64,000 nt of DNA from Comamonas sp. lk (GCA_945860595.1 CAMAQV010000001.1:62001-126000), one strand, 5' to 3'; shown: positions 28,436 to 38,143, numbered from the stretch's first letter. Numbers and translations are program-made. Notes: generated by a model from the letters alone, not told the origin.

Positions 28436-29001
28436 TGGACACCGATCCAACCGCCCTTACACCCACGATCACAGAATCCCGCTCGCGCCGCAGCCTGTTG
28501 CTGGCTGTGGGTGCGGGCGCCGCCGTGGTGGGCGTGGGCTTGGCTCTGTGGCGTCAGACGCAGCTGTCGGCGCCTGTTGCCGAGCCCTTTGAAGGCTTCT
28601 GGGCACAGCAATGGACGTCAACAGACGGCAACATGCTGCCAATGGCGGGCTTTCGCAGCAAACCGCTGTTAATCAACTTTTGGGCAAGTTGGTGCGCTCC
28701 CTGCGTGGAGGAGCTGCCCTTAATCGATGCGTTTTATGAATCCCACCGCAAGTCAGGCTGGCAGGTGTTGGGTTTGGCGGCAGATAAACCCAAGAATGTC
28801 CAGGAATTTTTGCAAAGAACACCGCTGCATTTTCCGGTGGCGGTGGATGCCATGCTGGCGACCCAGTGGGCGCGGCAGCTGGGCAACGTGTCCGGCGGGC
28901 TGCCGTTTTCAGTGGTGCTGAATTCCGCTGGTGCAATCGCTCAGCGCAAAATGGGCAAGCTGAGCAGCGCCGACTTAGACGCCTGGGTGAACGTAAACTA
29001 A
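28432..29001 (+). CDS. TlpA-like membrane-anchored thioredoxin
   Basis: 189 residues. An N-terminal membrane anchor (about 21-40, RRSLLLAVGAGAAVVGVGLALW) exports a thioredoxin domain with the active site WCAPC (Cys88, Cys91), followed by EELPLIDAFYESH. A late GGLPFSVVLNSAG contains the cis-proline. The protein should reduce periplasmic disulfides, for example in cytochrome c assembly. It starts at ATG 28432 or 28435, overlapping the gene before it. Confidence 0.9.
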   Translation: MMDTDPTALTPTITESRSRRSLLLAVGAGAAVVGVGLALWRQTQLSAPVAEPFEGFWAQQWTSTDGNMLPMAGFRSKPLLINFWASWCAPCVEELPLIDAFYESHRKSGWQVLGLAADKPKNVQEFLQRTPLHFPVAVDAMLATQWARQLGNVSGGLPFSVVLNSAGAIAQRKMGKLSSADLDAWVNVN

Positions 29002-29173
29002 TCCTTTTGCTTACATTTTCCATCAATTGTCCTTAATTTCTTGTTTTTCACTTTGCTACTTTTCTGCTCTTGGGCTGACTGAAGTTGTTTAAACTGCGGG
29101 CTGTTCCGTCCGGGTAGGCCTTGCGGCATGCGGAGTGCGCTTTTTCTTATAACCACACTTAATCGGGAGTCCC

Positions 29174-29632
29174 ATGGATTTACGAAAGCTCAAAACACTG
29201 ATTGACCTGGTGTCGGACTCCAACGTATCCGAGCTAGAAATCACCGAAGCTGAGGGCAAAGTGCGTATCGTCAAAGGTAGCGCGCCGGTTCCTGCTGCTG
29301 CAGCGCTCGCGCCGCCAGCTGCCCCTGCCGTCGCAGTGGCGCCTGCTGCGGCTATGGCGGAACCCGCTGCGGCGGCGCCCGCCGCGCCGCCGGACCCGGG
29401 CCACCGCGTCACCTCGCCCATGGTCGGTACGTTTTACCGCTCGGCCAGCCCCGGGGCCAAGGCATTTGTCGAGGTCGGTGACACGGTCAAAGAGGGCGAC
29501 ACCATCTGCATCATCGAGGCCATGAAGATCCTGAATGAAATCGAGGCGGACGCAGCGGGCACCGTCAAAGAAATTTTGTGCCAAAACGGACAGGCCGTCG
29601 AATACGGCCAGGCATTGCTGATCATCGAATAA
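29174..29632 (+). CDS. accB: Biotin carboxyl carrier protein of acetyl-CoA carboxylase
   Basis: Carries biotin between the carboxylase and transferase of acetyl-CoA carboxylase, the first step of fatty acid synthesis. 152 residues: an N-terminal helix-forming part, an Ala/Pro-rich linker (about 40-76) and the biotinyl domain with EAMKI, where Lys118 is the biotin site. ATG 29174 follows GGGAGTCCC. The gap before it (29002-29173) is AT-richer and should hold the accBC promoter. accC follows after 16 bases. Confidence 0.96.
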   Translation: MDLRKLKTLIDLVSDSNVSELEITEAEGKVRIVKGSAPVPAAAALAPPAAPAVAVAPAAAMAEPAAAAPAAPPDPGHRVTSPMVGTFYRSASPGAKAFVEVGDTVKEGDTICIIEAMKILNEIEADAAGTVKEILCQNGQAVEYGQALLIIE

Positions 29633-29648
29633 GCAGGCCACGCCCTCC

Positions 29649-30998
29649 ATGTTCAAGAAAATTCTGATCGCCAACCGTGGCGAAATTGCGCTGCGCATTC
29701 AACGCGCCTGCCGGGAGCTCGATATCCGGGCGGTGATGGTGTATTCCGAGGCCGACCGGGAGGCGAAATATGTGCGACTGGCCGACGAGGCGGTTTGTAT
29801 CGGTCCGGCTGCGTCGGCCCACAGCTATCTGAATATGCCGGCCATCATTTCTGCGGCCGAGGTGACTGACGCCGAGGCAATCCACCCAGGCTATGGCTTT
29901 CTCAGCGAGAACGCGGACTTCGCAGAGCGGGTGGAGCAAAGCGGGTTTCAGTTCATCGGCCCTACGGCGGCGTCCATACGGATCATGGGTGACAAGGTAT
30001 CGGCCAAGCAGGCCATGATCCGTGCCGGCGTGCCCTGCGTTCCAGGCTCCGAGGGCGAACTGCCTGACGACCCGGTTCAGTTGCGCCGGATTGCCAAAAG
30101 CGTGGGCTACCCGGTCATCATCAAAGCAGCTGGTGGTGGCGGGGGACGCGGCATGCGGGTGGTACACACCGAGGCCGCGCTGGTCAACGCTGTGGTCATG
30201 ACCAAGGCCGAAGCCGGGGCTGCATTTGGCAACGCGGCGGTGTACATGGAGAAATTTCTGCAAAACCCGCGCCATATTGAAATCCAGGTGATGGCCGACA
30301 AGTTCAAGAACGCGGTCTATCTGGGCGAGCGGGATTGTTCAATGCAGCGGCGGCACCAGAAGATACTGGAAGAGTCCCCCGCACCAGGCATCAACCGCAA
30401 GCTGATTGAACGGATCGGCGAGCGGTGTGTCGCGGCCTGCAAGAAAATCGGTTACCGGGGCGCGGGCACATTCGAATTCCTCTACGAGAACGGCGAGTTC
30501 TACTTCATTGAAATGAATACCCGGGTGCAGGTGGAACACCCGGTGACGGAAATGGTCACCGGCATCGACATCGTGAAGACCCAGATCATGGTGGCTGCCG
30601 ATATGAAATTGCCCTTTACCCAGCGGCAGATCGAGGTTAAAGGCCACGCCATCGAGTGCCGCATCAATGCCGAAGACCCCTACAACTTCATGCCCTCGCC
30701 TGGGCGTGTCACCACCTGGCACACACCGGGCGGTCCAGGCGTACGGGTGGATTCGCACGTCTACGCCAACTACTTCGTTCCGCCTTATTACGACTCGATG
30801 GTGGGCAAGTTGATTACCTACGGCGACACCCGCGAACAGGCGATGGCGCGCATGCGCTGTGCGCTGCTGGAGATGGCCGTAGAGGGTATCAAGACGAATA
30901 TTCCGCTGCACCGCGAGTTGCTCAACGACGCGAAGTTCATGGCCGGCGGCACCAATATCCATTACCTGGAGCATTGGCTTGAGCAACACAAACGCTGA
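29649..30998 (+). CDS. accC: Biotin carboxylase of acetyl-CoA carboxylase
   Basis: ATP-grasp enzyme that carboxylates biotin on AccB. 449 residues, the family length. Motifs: [16 protein letters not shown] at the start, [18 protein letters not shown], the glycine-rich [15 protein letters not shown] loop, [19 protein letters not shown] and [14 protein letters not shown]. It is in an operon with accB upstream and is followed by prmA 15 bp later. Confidence 0.98.
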   Translation: MFKKILIANRGEIALRIQRACRELDIRAVMVYSEADREAKYVRLADEAVCIGPAASAHSYLNMPAIISAAEVTDAEAIHPGYGFLSENADFAERVEQSGFQFIGPTAASIRIMGDKVSAKQAMIRAGVPCVPGSEGELPDDPVQLRRIAKSVGYPVIIKAAGGGGGRGMRVVHTEAALVNAVVMTKAEAGAAFGNAAVYMEKFLQNPRHIEIQVMADKFKNAVYLGERDCSMQRRHQKILEESPAPGINRKLIERIGERCVAACKKIGYRGAGTFEFLYENGEFYFIEMNTRVQVEHPVTEMVTGIDIVKTQIMVAADMKLPFTQRQIEVKGHAIECRINAEDPYNFMPSPGRVTTWHTPGGPGVRVDSHVYANYFVPPYYDSMVGKLITYGDTREQAMARMRCALLEMAVEGIKTNIPLHRELLNDAKFMAGGTNIHYLEHWLEQHKR

Positions 30999-31013
30999 AA
31001 CGGCGTAATCAGC

Positions 31014-31889
31014 ATGATTGAGTTGCGTCTGGTATGCAAGCAAGCTGCAGTGGACGCTGTCAGCGATGCGCTGGAGGCCTTGGATGCACGCAGTGTGAGC
31101 GTGGAAGATGCTGACGCCGGATCGGAGCAGGAGCAGGCGCTATTTGGTGAGCCGGGTATGCCACCGCCAGCCCATGCATGGGACCAGTCACTGGTGACTG
31201 CGCTATTTGCAGACCGCAGCCTTGCCGAAACAGCCCGCAGCGCCGTACAGAGGGGATACGCCGCGGACATCAGCGACACGGCTATCTACGCCGTCGCGGA
31301 GCAGGACTGGGTGCGGCTGACCCAATCGCAGTTCACGCCCGTGGAGATCACGCCGCAATTTTGGGTCGTCCCCAGCTGGCATAGCGCACCCGAGCAGGCC
31401 CGCACGGTTCTGCGCCTGGACCCCGGTTTGGCCTTCGGCACGGGAACGCATCCGACTACCAGCATGTGCCTGCGATGGATCGCCAACCATCCGGGCCAGG
31501 CCAGCGTGTTGGACTACGGCTGCGGTTCGGGCATTCTGGCCATCGGCGCGGCGCTGTGCGGTGCAGGCCGGGTAGTGGCGGTCGATATTGACCCGTCCGC
31601 AGTCGGCGCAAGCCAGACCAACGCGCTGGCCAACGGCGTCCACATCGTGACCGGTACCCCGGAATTGGCGCTCGAAACGTATTCGCTGGTGGTTGCCAAT
31701 ATTCTGGCTACGCCATTGAAAGTACTGGCCCCTTTGCTGTGTGCCCATGTTGCTCAGGGTGGACGCTTGTTGCTGGCCGGCATTCTGGAACGACAGTGTG
31801 ACGAGTTGATCGAAGCGTACGCACCGTACTGCGGCCTAGCCGTCCTGGACAGCCGCGAGGGCTGGATACTGATGTCCGCCACCCGATGA
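31014..31889 (+). CDS. prmA: Ribosomal protein L11 methyltransferase
   Basis: SAM-dependent enzyme that trimethylates ribosomal protein L11. 291 residues: N-terminal substrate-recognition domain (MIELRLVCKQAAVDAVSDALEALDA), linker, and catalytic domain with FGTGTHPTTSMCLRW, VLDYGCGSGILAIGAALCGAG (motif I) and VANILATPLKVLAP (motif IV). It overlaps the next gene by four bases (ATGA). The accC-prmA-DUF3426 order is frequent in betaproteobacteria. Confidence 0.96.
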   Translation: MIELRLVCKQAAVDAVSDALEALDARSVSVEDADAGSEQEQALFGEPGMPPPAHAWDQSLVTALFADRSLAETARSAVQRGYAADISDTAIYAVAEQDWVRLTQSQFTPVEITPQFWVVPSWHSAPEQARTVLRLDPGLAFGTGTHPTTSMCLRWIANHPGQASVLDYGCGSGILAIGAALCGAGRVVAVDIDPSAVGASQTNALANGVHIVTGTPELALETYSLVVANILATPLKVLAPLLCAHVAQGGRLLLAGILERQCDELIEAYAPYCGLAVLDSREGWILMSATR

Positions 31890-32650
31890 GCATTATCACG
31901 CAGTGTCCGCAATGCGGGACGCAGTTTCGTGCCTCACCCCAGCAACTGCGCGCCTCGGAGGGCTGGGTGCGTTGTGGCCAATGCGAGCAGGTATTCGACG
32001 CCAGCGCCCACGCGGTAAGCCAACGCGCAGTTCCGCCGCCCGATCCCGACGCGCTGGCACCCTTGCGCGCGGAGTCTCCCGCGTCACATGATGAGCCCTT
32101 CAAGTCCGAAACGCTAGAGCATCCATCCCACACGCTTTTTTCGGAGCCCGCCGCAGAGCCTGCGCCGGTACCGCCCTCAGGATGGCGGCGGCACCTGTGG
32201 TCGATTGCCGCGGTGATGCTTGCACTGCTACTCGGGGCCCAATGGATCGCGCATGAAAGGAATCTGGTGGCGGCGCGCGCGCCCGCGCTCAAACCGGTCC
32301 TGAGCGCCCTATGTGAAGCGGCAGGTTGTGCAATCACGCCACCGCAAACCCCTGAATTTCTGCAAATCGAATCTTCCGCCTATGACCCCTTGGGCGAGGG
32401 AATCTACCGCCTGAGCTTGACGCTGCGCAACACGGCCAATTGGCCTATTGCATTTCCAGCCATTGAGTTGACCGTTACCGACGCGTCGGAGCGACCTCTG
32501 GTGAGGCGGATTCTGCCGCCTATCGACTTGGGTGCGCGCGTGGACCAGATGGACGCCCGCAGTGCGCACGAGCTGAAGGTCTATTTGCTCAGCACATTGC
32601 CCATTGAACCAGGCTTATCGGGCTACCGCCTGACAGCTTTTTATCCATAA
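31886..32650 (+). CDS. Zinc-ribbon membrane protein (DUF3426)
   Basis: 254 residues. An N-terminal MJ0042-type zinc ribbon has Cys7, Cys10, Cys30 and Cys33 (CPQCGTQF, RCGQCEQVF). A single membrane helix follows at about residues 112-130, then a periplasmic DUF3426 domain. Function is unknown; the gene is usually found behind prmA. Its stop runs into a terminator. Confidence 0.9.
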   Translation: MSIITQCPQCGTQFRASPQQLRASEGWVRCGQCEQVFDASAHAVSQRAVPPPDPDALAPLRAESPASHDEPFKSETLEHPSHTLFSEPAAEPAPVPPSGWRRHLWSIAAVMLALLLGAQWIAHERNLVAARAPALKPVLSALCEAAGCAITPPQTPEFLQIESSAYDPLGEGIYRLSLTLRNTANWPIAFPAIELTVTDASERPLVRRILPPIDLGARVDQMDARSAHELKVYLLSTLPIEPGLSGYRLTAFYP

Positions 32651-32680
32651 AAAAACCCGGCACACATGCCGGGTTTTTTT
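32649..32680. terminator. Bidirectional Rho-independent terminator
   Basis: CCCGGCA (32656-32662), loop CACA, TGCCGGG (32667-32673), with A on the left and seven T on the right. It closes the accB-DUF3426 operon on the plus strand and the histone-like gene on the minus strand. Confidence 0.92.
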
Positions 32681-32695
32681 CCCCTAGCCCGCAAG

Positions 32696-33001
32696 TCAGG
32701 GTTTTTTGCCACTCGGAAAAGGCCAGGCCGCACGCGGATTAAGCGTGGTCTGGGCCACCGGGGTAGCCTTCTTCGCTGGAGCAGCCTTCTTAGCTGGAGC
32801 AGCCTTCTTAGCTGGGGCAGCCTTCTTAGCTGGGGCAGCCTTCTTAGCTGGGGCAGCCTTCTTAGCTGGAGCAGCCTTCTTAGCTGGAGCAGCCTTCTTA
32901 GCTGGAGCAGCCTTTGGGGCTGCTACAGCCTTCTTGGCCGCGGCGGCCTTGGGTGCTGCTGCAGCTTTCTTTGCTGGTGCAGCCTTTTTCGCAGTTGCCA
33001 T
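32696..33001 (-). CDS. Histone H1-like DNA-binding protein
   Basis: 101 residues, nearly all lysine, alanine and proline, from ATG 33001 with a strong AAGGAGATAGAG ribosome site. It starts MATAKKAAPAKKAA and carries about eight tandem PAKKAA hexapeptides before a short unrelated tail (LNPRAAWPFPSGKKP). Such basic, disordered proteins resemble the C-terminal tail of eukaryotic histone H1 and bacterial AlgP/HctB-like proteins and are thought to bind and compact DNA. The longer open frame upstream has no plausible start. The tail ending in GKKP is not repeat-derived. Confidence 0.85.
   Translation of the reverse strand: MATAKKAAPAKKAAAAPKAAAAKKAVAAPKAAPAKKAAPAKKAAPAKKAAPAKKAAPAKKAAPAKKAAPAKKAAPAKKATPVAQTTLNPRAAWPFPSGKKP
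32764..32909. repeat. 18-bp tandem repeat inside the histone-like gene
   Basis: About eight copies of an 18-bp unit (GCAGCCTTCTTAGCTGGA or ...GGGG on the plus strand), each encoding one PAKKAA hexapeptide on the minus strand. Three adjacent middle copies share GGGGCA where the outer ones read GGAGCA, which suggests growth by duplication. Copy number is likely variable. Confidence 0.9.
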
Positions 33002-33169
33002 CTCTATCTCCTTGGTCAAGTAACAAAGGGCACGTCCCGGTTGAAACACGCGGGACATGATCCATGGCACTGGGCATATACATCCCAACGCCATGAACTC
33101 GGGGTTACCCCACCCATCACGCCAACTGCGCAAAAGGGTGGAGCAAAAAGGGGAAACATGAAGAAGGGA

Positions 33170-34288
33170 TCAATCCCAGGAGAGGGCGCCGCCGGACTGG
33201 TATTCAATGACACGCGTTTCAAAGAAATTGCGCTCTTTCTTAAGATCAATCATCTCGCTCATCCAGGGGAACGGGTTCTCTTCATGGGGATAAAGAGGTT
33301 CTAGCCCGATCTGGGTGGCGCGACGGTTGGCGATGTAGCGCAAATACCCTTTGAACATCGAGGCATTCATACCCAGCACACCGCGCGGCATGGTGTCTTC
33401 TGCATACCGGTATTCGAGCTCAACGGCCTGTTCAAACAAGTCCCGAATCTCGGCCTTGAAGGCCGCGGTCCACAGGTCCGGATTTTCCAGCTTGAGCTGG
33501 TTGATCAGATCAATGCCGAAATTGCAATGCATCGACTCATCACGCAAAATGTACTGATACTGCTCAGCGGCACCGGTCATCTTGTTCTGGCGACCAAGGG
33601 CCAGAATTTGCGTGAAGCCCACATAAAAGAACAAGCCCTCCATCAGGCAGGCAAAAACTATCAGCGACTTCAGCAGCGTCTGGTCTGTCTCATGGGTGCC
33701 GGTATGGAAGTGCGGATCCATGATGGCGGAGATAAAGGGAATCAGAAACTCGTCTTTATCCCGGATCGACTTCACCTCGTTGTAGGCGTTGAAGATTTCT
33801 GCCTCATCCAGGCCTAGCGACTCGACGATGTACTGGTAGGCGTGGGTGTGGATGGCCTCCTCAAAGGCCTGGCGCAACAAAAATTGTCTGCACTCAGGCG
33901 CTGTGATATGGCGGTAAGTGCCCAGCACAATATTGTTGGCGGCCAGCGAATCGGCTGTCACGAAAAATCCCAGATTCCGCTTGACGATACGACGCTCGTC
34001 CTCGGTCAAGCCGTTGGGATCTTTCCACAACGCGATGTCGCGTGTCATATTGACTTCTTGCGGCATCCAATGGTTAGCGCAGGTAGCAAGGTATTTTTCC
34101 CAGGCCCACTTGTACTTGAAGGGCACCAACTGATTGACGTCCGTCTGGCCATTGATGATGCGCTTGTCCGAGGCCCGTACGCGCCGCGGAGCGGTCGGTA
34201 CGGCCGCGGCTGCACTGTCGTCGCGGTCCACAGGGGTGGCAAACAGTGGCGGCGCCACCGTCGAAATGTTTTGTTCCCAGCTCAGCAT
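33170..34288 (-). CDS. nrdB: Ribonucleotide reductase beta subunit, class Ia
   Basis: Holds the di-iron site and tyrosyl radical that drive ribonucleotide reduction. 372 residues. The segment [18 protein letters not shown] keeps the pattern E-x-x-H-x-x-x-Y, placing a tyrosine where class Ia enzymes carry the radical; Chlamydia-type class Ic enzymes have Phe there. The first ligand is Asp ([12 protein letters not shown]) and the late ligands sit in [10 protein letters not shown]. The C-terminal tail ([10 protein letters not shown]) would dock onto NrdA. It lies 59 bp behind nrdA. Confidence 0.95.
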   Translation of the reverse strand: MLSWEQNISTVAPPLFATPVDRDDSAAAAVPTAPRRVRASDKRIINGQTDVNQLVPFKYKWAWEKYLATCANHWMPQEVNMTRDIALWKDPNGLTEDERRIVKRNLGFFVTADSLAANNIVLGTYRHITAPECRQFLLRQAFEEAIHTHAYQYIVESLGLDEAEIFNAYNEVKSIRDKDEFLIPFISAIMDPHFHTGTHETDQTLLKSLIVFACLMEGLFFYVGFTQILALGRQNKMTGAAEQYQYILRDESMHCNFGIDLINQLKLENPDLWTAAFKAEIRDLFEQAVELEYRYAEDTMPRGVLGMNASMFKGYLRYIANRRATQIGLEPLYPHEENPFPWMSEMIDLKKERNFFETRVIEYQSGGALSWD

Positions 34289-34347
34289 ATGGTTTTCTTC
34301 ATCCTTGTGTTATTTTCTATCGGGCATCGATCGCGAACCGTCGATGC

Positions 34348-37305
34348 TTACTGACAGGCCTCGCAGGTCGGGTCGTCGACACCACAAAACCGGATGTCGG
34401 TTGCCGCATTGGAAGACAAAGCCATTTGCGACTGGGCCGCCAGGGCCGCAGCCTGCAGAAGATCAGCGGCTGGTTGTGGTGTGGCCGGTTTCGCGGCGCT
34501 CAGGCCACCAGAGCCACTGGACACCGCATTGAGACGTCCTGCCGTAACCGTGGACTTTTCGGCATGGGTAGCCGACATGGTGCGCAGATAGTAGGTGGTT
34601 TTGAGGCCGCGCAGCCAGGCCAGCTTGTAGGTCTCATCGAGCTTCTTGCCCGATGCACCAGCCATATAAATATTGAGCGACTGCGCTTGGTCAATCCACT
34701 TTTGACGCCGCGCCGCAGCTTCGACCAGCCACTGGGTCTCGACCTCAAAAGCGGTCGCGTAGAGCTGCTTGATTTCCTGGGGAATGCGGTCTATGGCGCT
34801 CAGCGAGCCGTCAAAGTGCTTCAAATCCATCACCATCACGTCGTCCCACAAACCAAGTTGCTTGAGGTCACGCACAAGGTAGCTGTTGATCACCGTGAAT
34901 TCCCCGGACAAATTCGATTTGACCGACAAATTGCCAAAGCAGGGCTCAATGGAGGCGTCCACGCCGATGATGTTAGAGATCGTGGCGGTGGGCGCTATCG
35001 CCACGCAATTGGAGTTACGCATGCCGTCAGTGGCAATCTTGGCGCGCAGGGCATCCCAGTCCAAGACGTGGCTGCGGTCGACCTCCACGTAACCGCCGCG
35101 CGCAGTGTTGAGCAAGTCCAGCGTGTCCAGGGGCAACACGCCTTTGTCCCACAGAGAGCCTTTGTAGCTGGAGTAACGACCGCGCTCCCGCGCCAACTCG
35201 GTGGACGCCCAGTAGGCGTAGTAGCAGACCGCCTCCATGGAGGTATCTGCAAACTGCACGGCCGCGTCGCTGGCATACGGAACCCGCATTTCGTACAGAC
35301 TGTCCTGGAAGGCCATGATGCCCAAACCGACCGGGCGGTGCCGCAAATTGGAATCACGCGCCTTTTTGACCGCGTAGTAATTGATGTCAATCACGTTGTC
35401 CAGCATGCGCATGGCGACCTTGATAGTGCGCTTGAGCTTGTCGTGATCCAACTCTTTGCCATTGGGGCCGTCTTTGATATGGCGCACCAGATTGACCGAA
35501 CCCAGGTTACACACCGCAGTCTCGGTGTCCGATGTATTGAGCGTGATTTCGGTGCACAGATTGGACGAGTGAACCACACCCGCATGTTGCTGCGGGGAGC
35601 GCACATTGCAAGCGTCCTTGAAGGTGATCCAGGGGTGCCCTGTCTCGAACAACATGGTGAGCATTTTGCGCCACAGGTCGTTAGCCTCCACCGTGCGAGA
35701 GGGCTTAATCTCACCACGCGCCGCCATGGCCTCATACGCAACATAGGCGGTCTCAAACTCCAGACCGAACTTGTCATGCAAATCCGGGACGTTGGACGGC
35801 GAAAACAGCGTCCAATTGCCTTTTTCCATCACCCGACGCATAAACAGGTCGGGGATCCAGTTGGCGGTGTTCATGTCGTGGGTGCGGCGCCGGTCGTCGC
35901 CGGTGTTTTTGCGCAGCTCCAGAAACTCCTCGATATCGAGATGCCAGGTTTCCAGATAGGTGCAGACCGCACCCTTGCGTTTACCGCCCTGGTTCACCGC
36001 CACGGCCGTGTCATTGACTACTTTGAGGAAGGGCACAACGCCCTGGGATTCACCATTGGTACCTTTGATACGCGACCCCAATGCCCGCACCCGGGTCCAG
36101 TCGTTGCCCAGCCCGCCGGCAAACTTGGACAGCAAGGCGTTTTCCTTAATGGATTCGTAAATCCCGTCCAAATCATCCGGAACGGTGGTCAAGTAACACG
36201 AAGAAAGCTGCGAACGCAGCGTGCCGCTGTTGAACAACGTGGGCGTGGATGACATGAAGTCAAAAGAAGACAAGACTTCATAAAATTCAATCGCGCGGGC
36301 CTCACGGTCAATCTCATTGAGCGACAAGCCCATGGCAACGCGCATGAAGAATGCCTGGGGCAACTCAATGCGCTGCTTGCTGGCGTGTAAAAAATAACGG
36401 TCATACAGGGTCTGCAGCCCGAGGTAATCAAACTGCAAATCGCGATCGGCCTTCAGGGCTGCCGCCAGCCGCGGCAGGTCAAACTGCAGCATTTTTTCGT
36501 CCAGCAACTCATGCTGCACGCCCTTTTTGATAAATCCGGGGAAATAGTCAACATACGCCTCCTGCATCTGCGCCTTGGCCACATCGCGCCCCAGCACCTC
36601 GCGGGAGATGGTGTGGAACAGCAGACGGGCGGTCGCATAGGTGTAGGACGGGTCTTTTTCAATTAGGGTGCGGGCAGCCAGGATGGAGGCCTTCAACACC
36701 TCTTCCATCGGCACGCCGTCATACAAATTGCGCATGGTTTCGGCAACGATGGGCTCGGCCTGCACGTCAGCACCCAAACCTTCGCAGGCGGTGCGAATGC
36801 GGGCGCTTAACTCTTCCATATCCAACACCACACGCTGACCGCCGTCAATGACATGCAGCACGGGGTGCGCCGGAGCAACCGGAGCCGCCTGGCGTGCGCG
36901 CTCCTGAGAACGCTGTTCACGGTACAACACGTATGCCCGCGCAATCTCATGGTGGCTGCCGCGCATCAGGCCCAATTCAACGTGGTCCTGGACGTCTTCA
37001 ATGTGGAACGTGCCACCACTGGGACGCGATCGCATGAGCGCGCGGGTGACCTGCTGCGTGAGCGCCTCGACGGTTTCGCGCACGCTCGCCGACGCCGCGC
37101 CCTGCGTTCCATGTACCGCGAGAAAAGCCTTCATCAACGCGACAGCAATTTTGTTGGGCTCAAACGGCACAACGGCACCGTTGCGTCGGATGATTTGGTA
37201 ATGTGCAAGAGCACTCTCGGATGCCGTGGAACCCGTTGACGGGGCAGGAGAAAAAGATGGGGAGAGACTGCCAACGGTTACCGGTACGGGGGACGCAGCG
37301 TACAT
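34348..37305 (-). CDS. nrdA: Ribonucleotide reductase alpha subunit with two ATP-cones
   Basis: Catalytic subunit making deoxyribonucleoside diphosphates. At 985 residues it is far longer than the 761-residue E. coli enzyme because two ATP-cone regulatory domains precede the core: one at about 35-135 (YQIIRRNGAVVPFEPNKIAVAL) and a second at about 145-230 (VIDGGQRVVLDMEELSARI). The barrel core carries STPTLFNSGT and the C-terminal redox pair CEAC near the end. Similar two-cone NrdA proteins are known in Pseudomonas aeruginosa, where the first cone sets the dATP response. Two NrdR boxes lie upstream. Start: ATG 37305 after AGGAATCGAG. Confidence 0.95.
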   Translation of the reverse strand: MYAASPVPVTVGSLSPSFSPAPSTGSTASESALAHYQIIRRNGAVVPFEPNKIAVALMKAFLAVHGTQGAASASVRETVEALTQQVTRALMRSRPSGGTFHIEDVQDHVELGLMRGSHHEIARAYVLYREQRSQERARQAAPVAPAHPVLHVIDGGQRVVLDMEELSARIRTACEGLGADVQAEPIVAETMRNLYDGVPMEEVLKASILAARTLIEKDPSYTYATARLLFHTISREVLGRDVAKAQMQEAYVDYFPGFIKKGVQHELLDEKMLQFDLPRLAAALKADRDLQFDYLGLQTLYDRYFLHASKQRIELPQAFFMRVAMGLSLNEIDREARAIEFYEVLSSFDFMSSTPTLFNSGTLRSQLSSCYLTTVPDDLDGIYESIKENALLSKFAGGLGNDWTRVRALGSRIKGTNGESQGVVPFLKVVNDTAVAVNQGGKRKGAVCTYLETWHLDIEEFLELRKNTGDDRRRTHDMNTANWIPDLFMRRVMEKGNWTLFSPSNVPDLHDKFGLEFETAYVAYEAMAARGEIKPSRTVEANDLWRKMLTMLFETGHPWITFKDACNVRSPQQHAGVVHSSNLCTEITLNTSDTETAVCNLGSVNLVRHIKDGPNGKELDHDKLKRTIKVAMRMLDNVIDINYYAVKKARDSNLRHRPVGLGIMAFQDSLYEMRVPYASDAAVQFADTSMEAVCYYAYWASTELARERGRYSSYKGSLWDKGVLPLDTLDLLNTARGGYVEVDRSHVLDWDALRAKIATDGMRNSNCVAIAPTATISNIIGVDASIEPCFGNLSVKSNLSGEFTVINSYLVRDLKQLGLWDDVMVMDLKHFDGSLSAIDRIPQEIKQLYATAFEVETQWLVEAAARRQKWIDQAQSLNIYMAGASGKKLDETYKLAWLRGLKTTYYLRTMSATHAEKSTVTAGRLNAVSSGSGGLSAAKPATPQPAADLLQAAALAAQSQMALSSNAATDIRFCGVDDPTCEACQ

Positions 37306-37433
37306 AAAACTCGATTCCTATTAGATTGTTGTTGTGCTATTTCATCTGGCGGTGCGAATGCGCTGTGGCGCCTATAAGCACATAGTGTGAGCCGATTCGA
37401 CAGACTCCAACGAAATCCAGACTTGCCAAGGCC

Positions 37434-37449
37434 ACACTATATATGGGGT
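37434..37449. promoter_or_regulatory. NrdR box 1
   Basis: ACACTATATATGGGGT matches the NrdR operator consensus (acaCwAtATaTwGtgt) at 14 of 16 positions. It lies 129 bp before the nrdA start and exactly 32 bp centre to centre from box 2, the three-turn spacing typical of NrdR sites. Confidence 0.82.
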
Positions 37450-37465
37450 ACGGAGAGTATGCAAG

Positions 37466-37481
37466 CCACTACCGGTAGTGT
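37466..37481. promoter_or_regulatory. NrdR box 2
   Basis: CCACTACCGGTAGTGT contains the perfect palindrome CACTACCGGTAGTG and keeps both outer half-sites (CACTA, TAGTGT) of the NrdR consensus, with CCGG replacing the AT-rich centre. The 250-base gap 37306-37555 holds no gene besides these sites. Confidence 0.7.
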
Positions 37482-37555
37482 TTTTGACGATTCCAGGTGG
37501 TCGGCAGCCTGCTGCCTATAGAGCCACGTAATCTGCACCGCAAAAAAATTTTTCT

Positions 37556-38143
37556 TCAGCCAGAATTGGCCTGGTGCGGAAATTGCAAGTCGGCCAGCGA
37601 CTGGGCCGTCCGCAACACGGTCCAGTCGAAGCCCGGCCCGGGATCGGCTTTGCGATGCGGCGCAATATGCTCATGGCCGGCCACATAGCGCAAGGGATAA
37701 CGGGCTCGAACCGCTTCCGTAAGTCTTAGCAGCACGTGGTACTGCCCCGGCTCGAACTGGCCGCCCTCAAGCCCCTCAAGTTCCACGCCAATCGAGTCAT
37801 CATTGCAATTGTCCCGGCCACGGTATCGCGACACACCGGCATGCCAAGCGCGGGCATCGCAATCCACAAATTGCCACACATGACCGCTGCGTTCAATAAA
37901 AAAGTGGGCTGACACCTGAACCCCTTGCAGGCCGGCAAAATAGGGGTGGGCGCTGCAGTCCAACCGATTCAGGAAAAAGTCGCGTACGCAACCGGTACCA
38001 AATTCACCAGGTGGCAAACTGATCGAGTGCAGCACCAACAAGTCCACTTCTGTGCCGGGCGGTCGAATTCCAAAATTGGGTGATGGCTCACGCTGGGCTG
38101 GGCGGTACCACCCGCCTTCCCAGGCGTCTGAAAAAACGCTCAT
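37556..38143 (-). CDS. ampD: 1,6-anhydro-N-acetylmuramyl-L-alanine amidase
   Basis: Cytoplasmic zinc amidase that removes the peptide from anhydro-muropeptides during wall recycling; in many species its loss induces AmpC. 195 residues. Visible family motifs: LLVLHSISLPPGEFG (first zinc histidine), HVWQFVDCDARAWHAGVSRYRGRDNCNDDSIGVELEG and YVAGHEHIAPHRKADPGPGFDW (later ligands). It starts at ATG 38143, 15 bp after the small PP0621-type gene. Mpl, the next recycling enzyme, is in the same window. Confidence 0.95.
   Translation of the reverse strand: MSVFSDAWEGGWYRPAQREPSPNFGIRPPGTEVDLLVLHSISLPPGEFGTGCVRDFFLNRLDCSAHPYFAGLQGVQVSAHFFIERSGHVWQFVDCDARAWHAGVSRYRGRDNCNDDSIGVELEGLEGGQFEPGQYHVLLRLTEAVRARYPLRYVAGHEHIAPHRKADPGPGFDWTVLRTAQSLADLQFPHQANSG

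Noticed and set aside
32764-32909. CRISPR-like array
   Set aside because: Units are contiguous 18-bp copies without spacers and lie inside a protein gene, so it is a tandem repeat.
32706-33023. A plus-strand frame with LAGAAF repeats
   Set aside because: It is the reverse reading of the histone-like gene's 18-bp repeat. The minus strand has a strong ribosome site and a family match.
33170-34288. Class Ic (Chlamydia-type) NrdB because of [10 protein letters not shown]
   Set aside because: The residue seven after the first glutamate is Tyr, not Phe, and the first metal ligand is Asp, both class Ia features.
34246-36252. A 668-codon open frame on the plus strand
   Set aside because: It is antisense to nrdA, a long gene with clear ribonucleotide reductase motifs. 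GC-rich codon bias creates such long shadows.
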